The notes under the pieces are model-generated. The model had not been told where the DNA came from and did no database searches. It saw only the letters and a program-made list of their open reading frames with translations. Both the position numbers and the translations under genes were made by a program. This document shows, one piece after another, positions 34,440-34,565 of a stretch of DNA of 34,565 nucleotides. The first letter of the stretch is position 1. Each line of letters starts with the position of its first letter. The stretch is from assembly GCF_009900765.1 (NCBI RefSeq), contig NZ_JAAABL010000038.1:1-34565 (forward strand). Direction: 5' to 3'. This DNA comes from Rhodovarius lipocyclicus (GTDB taxonomy: Bacteria; Pseudomonadota; Alphaproteobacteria; Acetobacterales; Acetobacteraceae).

Positions 34440-34565
34440 GGGTCTCGACTAGGAGAGCGGGTTATCCCGGCAGAGTTTGAGCAGGAGGCGAGTAAGGTTC
34501 CTGGCTCTGTTGTTGTACCTGAACTCGCACTCCTTGAGGTGCAAGTGGAAGGTGGCGCGGCTGAG
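34440..34565 (-). mobile_element. IS1595-family insertion sequence, 3' end (continues past the window)
   Basis: Homology to the repeat core stops at 34439 and new sequence starts GGGTCTCGACTAGG, a plausible terminal inverted repeat. Nine bases in is the stop of a transposase whose C-terminus is IS1595-like. The 8 bp before the junction (TCATTATA) are AT-rich and are the expected size for an IS1595-family target duplication, but the other end is outside the window. Confidence 0.6.
34449..34565 (-). CDS. IS1595-family transposase, C-terminal fragment
   Basis: The visible 38 codons end with a TAG at 34449-34451 and read ATFHLHLKECEFRYNNRARN, then a LLLKLCRDNP end. The block F-H-L-H-L-K-E-C-E-x-R-Y-N followed by L-L-K-x-x-R is the typical C-terminus of ISXO2-like (IS1595-family) DDE transposases. 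The rest, including the catalytic residues, lies beyond the window, so whether the gene is intact is unknown. Confidence 0.75.
   Translation of the reverse strand, partial: LSRATFHLHLKECEFRYNNRARNLTRLLLKLCRDNPLS

Overview
This is a GC-rich alphaproteobacterial chromosome segment. The gene set and order point to Acetobacteraceae (a Roseomonas-like bacterium): dusB-ntrB-ntrC-ntrY-ntrX, hfq-hflX, a fused ispDF, phaR with a divergent short PhaC-like gene, etfBA-hbd and an mlaEFD operon. The taxon is inferred from gene order and protein style; no search was run. Both window edges fall inside transposase genes (IS5-like on the left, IS1595-like on the right), so the window may be a contig that breaks at insertion sequences.

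Layout. 1-184: start of an IS5-like transposase and an AT-rich junction. 245-2733 (minus): TrmH-type RNA methyltransferase, an intradiol dioxygenase-like protein and an Ldh_2 dehydrogenase, with a very long palindrome at 1006-1071. 2828-3892 (plus): serine beta-lactamase-like hydrolase. 4015-6623 (minus): etfB, etfA and 3-hydroxyacyl-CoA dehydrogenase, an electron-transfer and beta-oxidation/butanoate operon. 6847-10328 (plus): a phospholipid transport operon (MlaE with an N-terminal STAS domain, MlaF, MlaD, auxiliary lipoprotein). 10674-13951 (plus): DUF2939, DUF1194, MBL-fold hydrolase and class II aldolase/adducin genes. 13994-16179: phaR diverging from a small PhaE-like gene and a short PHA-synthase-like gene that overlap out of frame. 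16176-19172 (minus): a DevBCA-like ABC exporter. 19351-20526 (plus): acetyl-CoA acetyltransferase. 20541-22212: a DUF2252 gene bracketed by two long inverted repeats. 22223-32962 (minus): inositol-monophosphatase-like protein, HflX, Hfq, a HAD phosphatase, NtrX, NtrY, NtrC, NtrB and DusB, mostly with overlapping stops and starts. 33166-34305 (plus): IspDF. Then a repeat copy is cut by the right-hand IS.

How the genes fit together. Acetyl-CoA acetyltransferase, hydroxyacyl-CoA dehydrogenase, ETF, PhaR and the PhaC-like protein all bear on acyl-CoA and polyhydroxyalkanoate metabolism, although they lie in separate transcription units. The dusB-ntr block is the standard alphaproteobacterial nitrogen-control cluster (NtrBC plus NtrYX), followed by the RNA chaperone Hfq and the ribosome-associated GTPase HflX.

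The feature least explained by known genes is a modular intergenic repeat family: hairpins around an ~86-bp imperfectly palindromic core. Three full cores and one interrupted half-core are present, and related hairpins also lie between convergent genes. Two copies form an inverted pair around DUF2252, and one copy is the insertion site of the IS1595-like element. I found no CRISPR array, tRNA, rRNA or evident defence island by eye.
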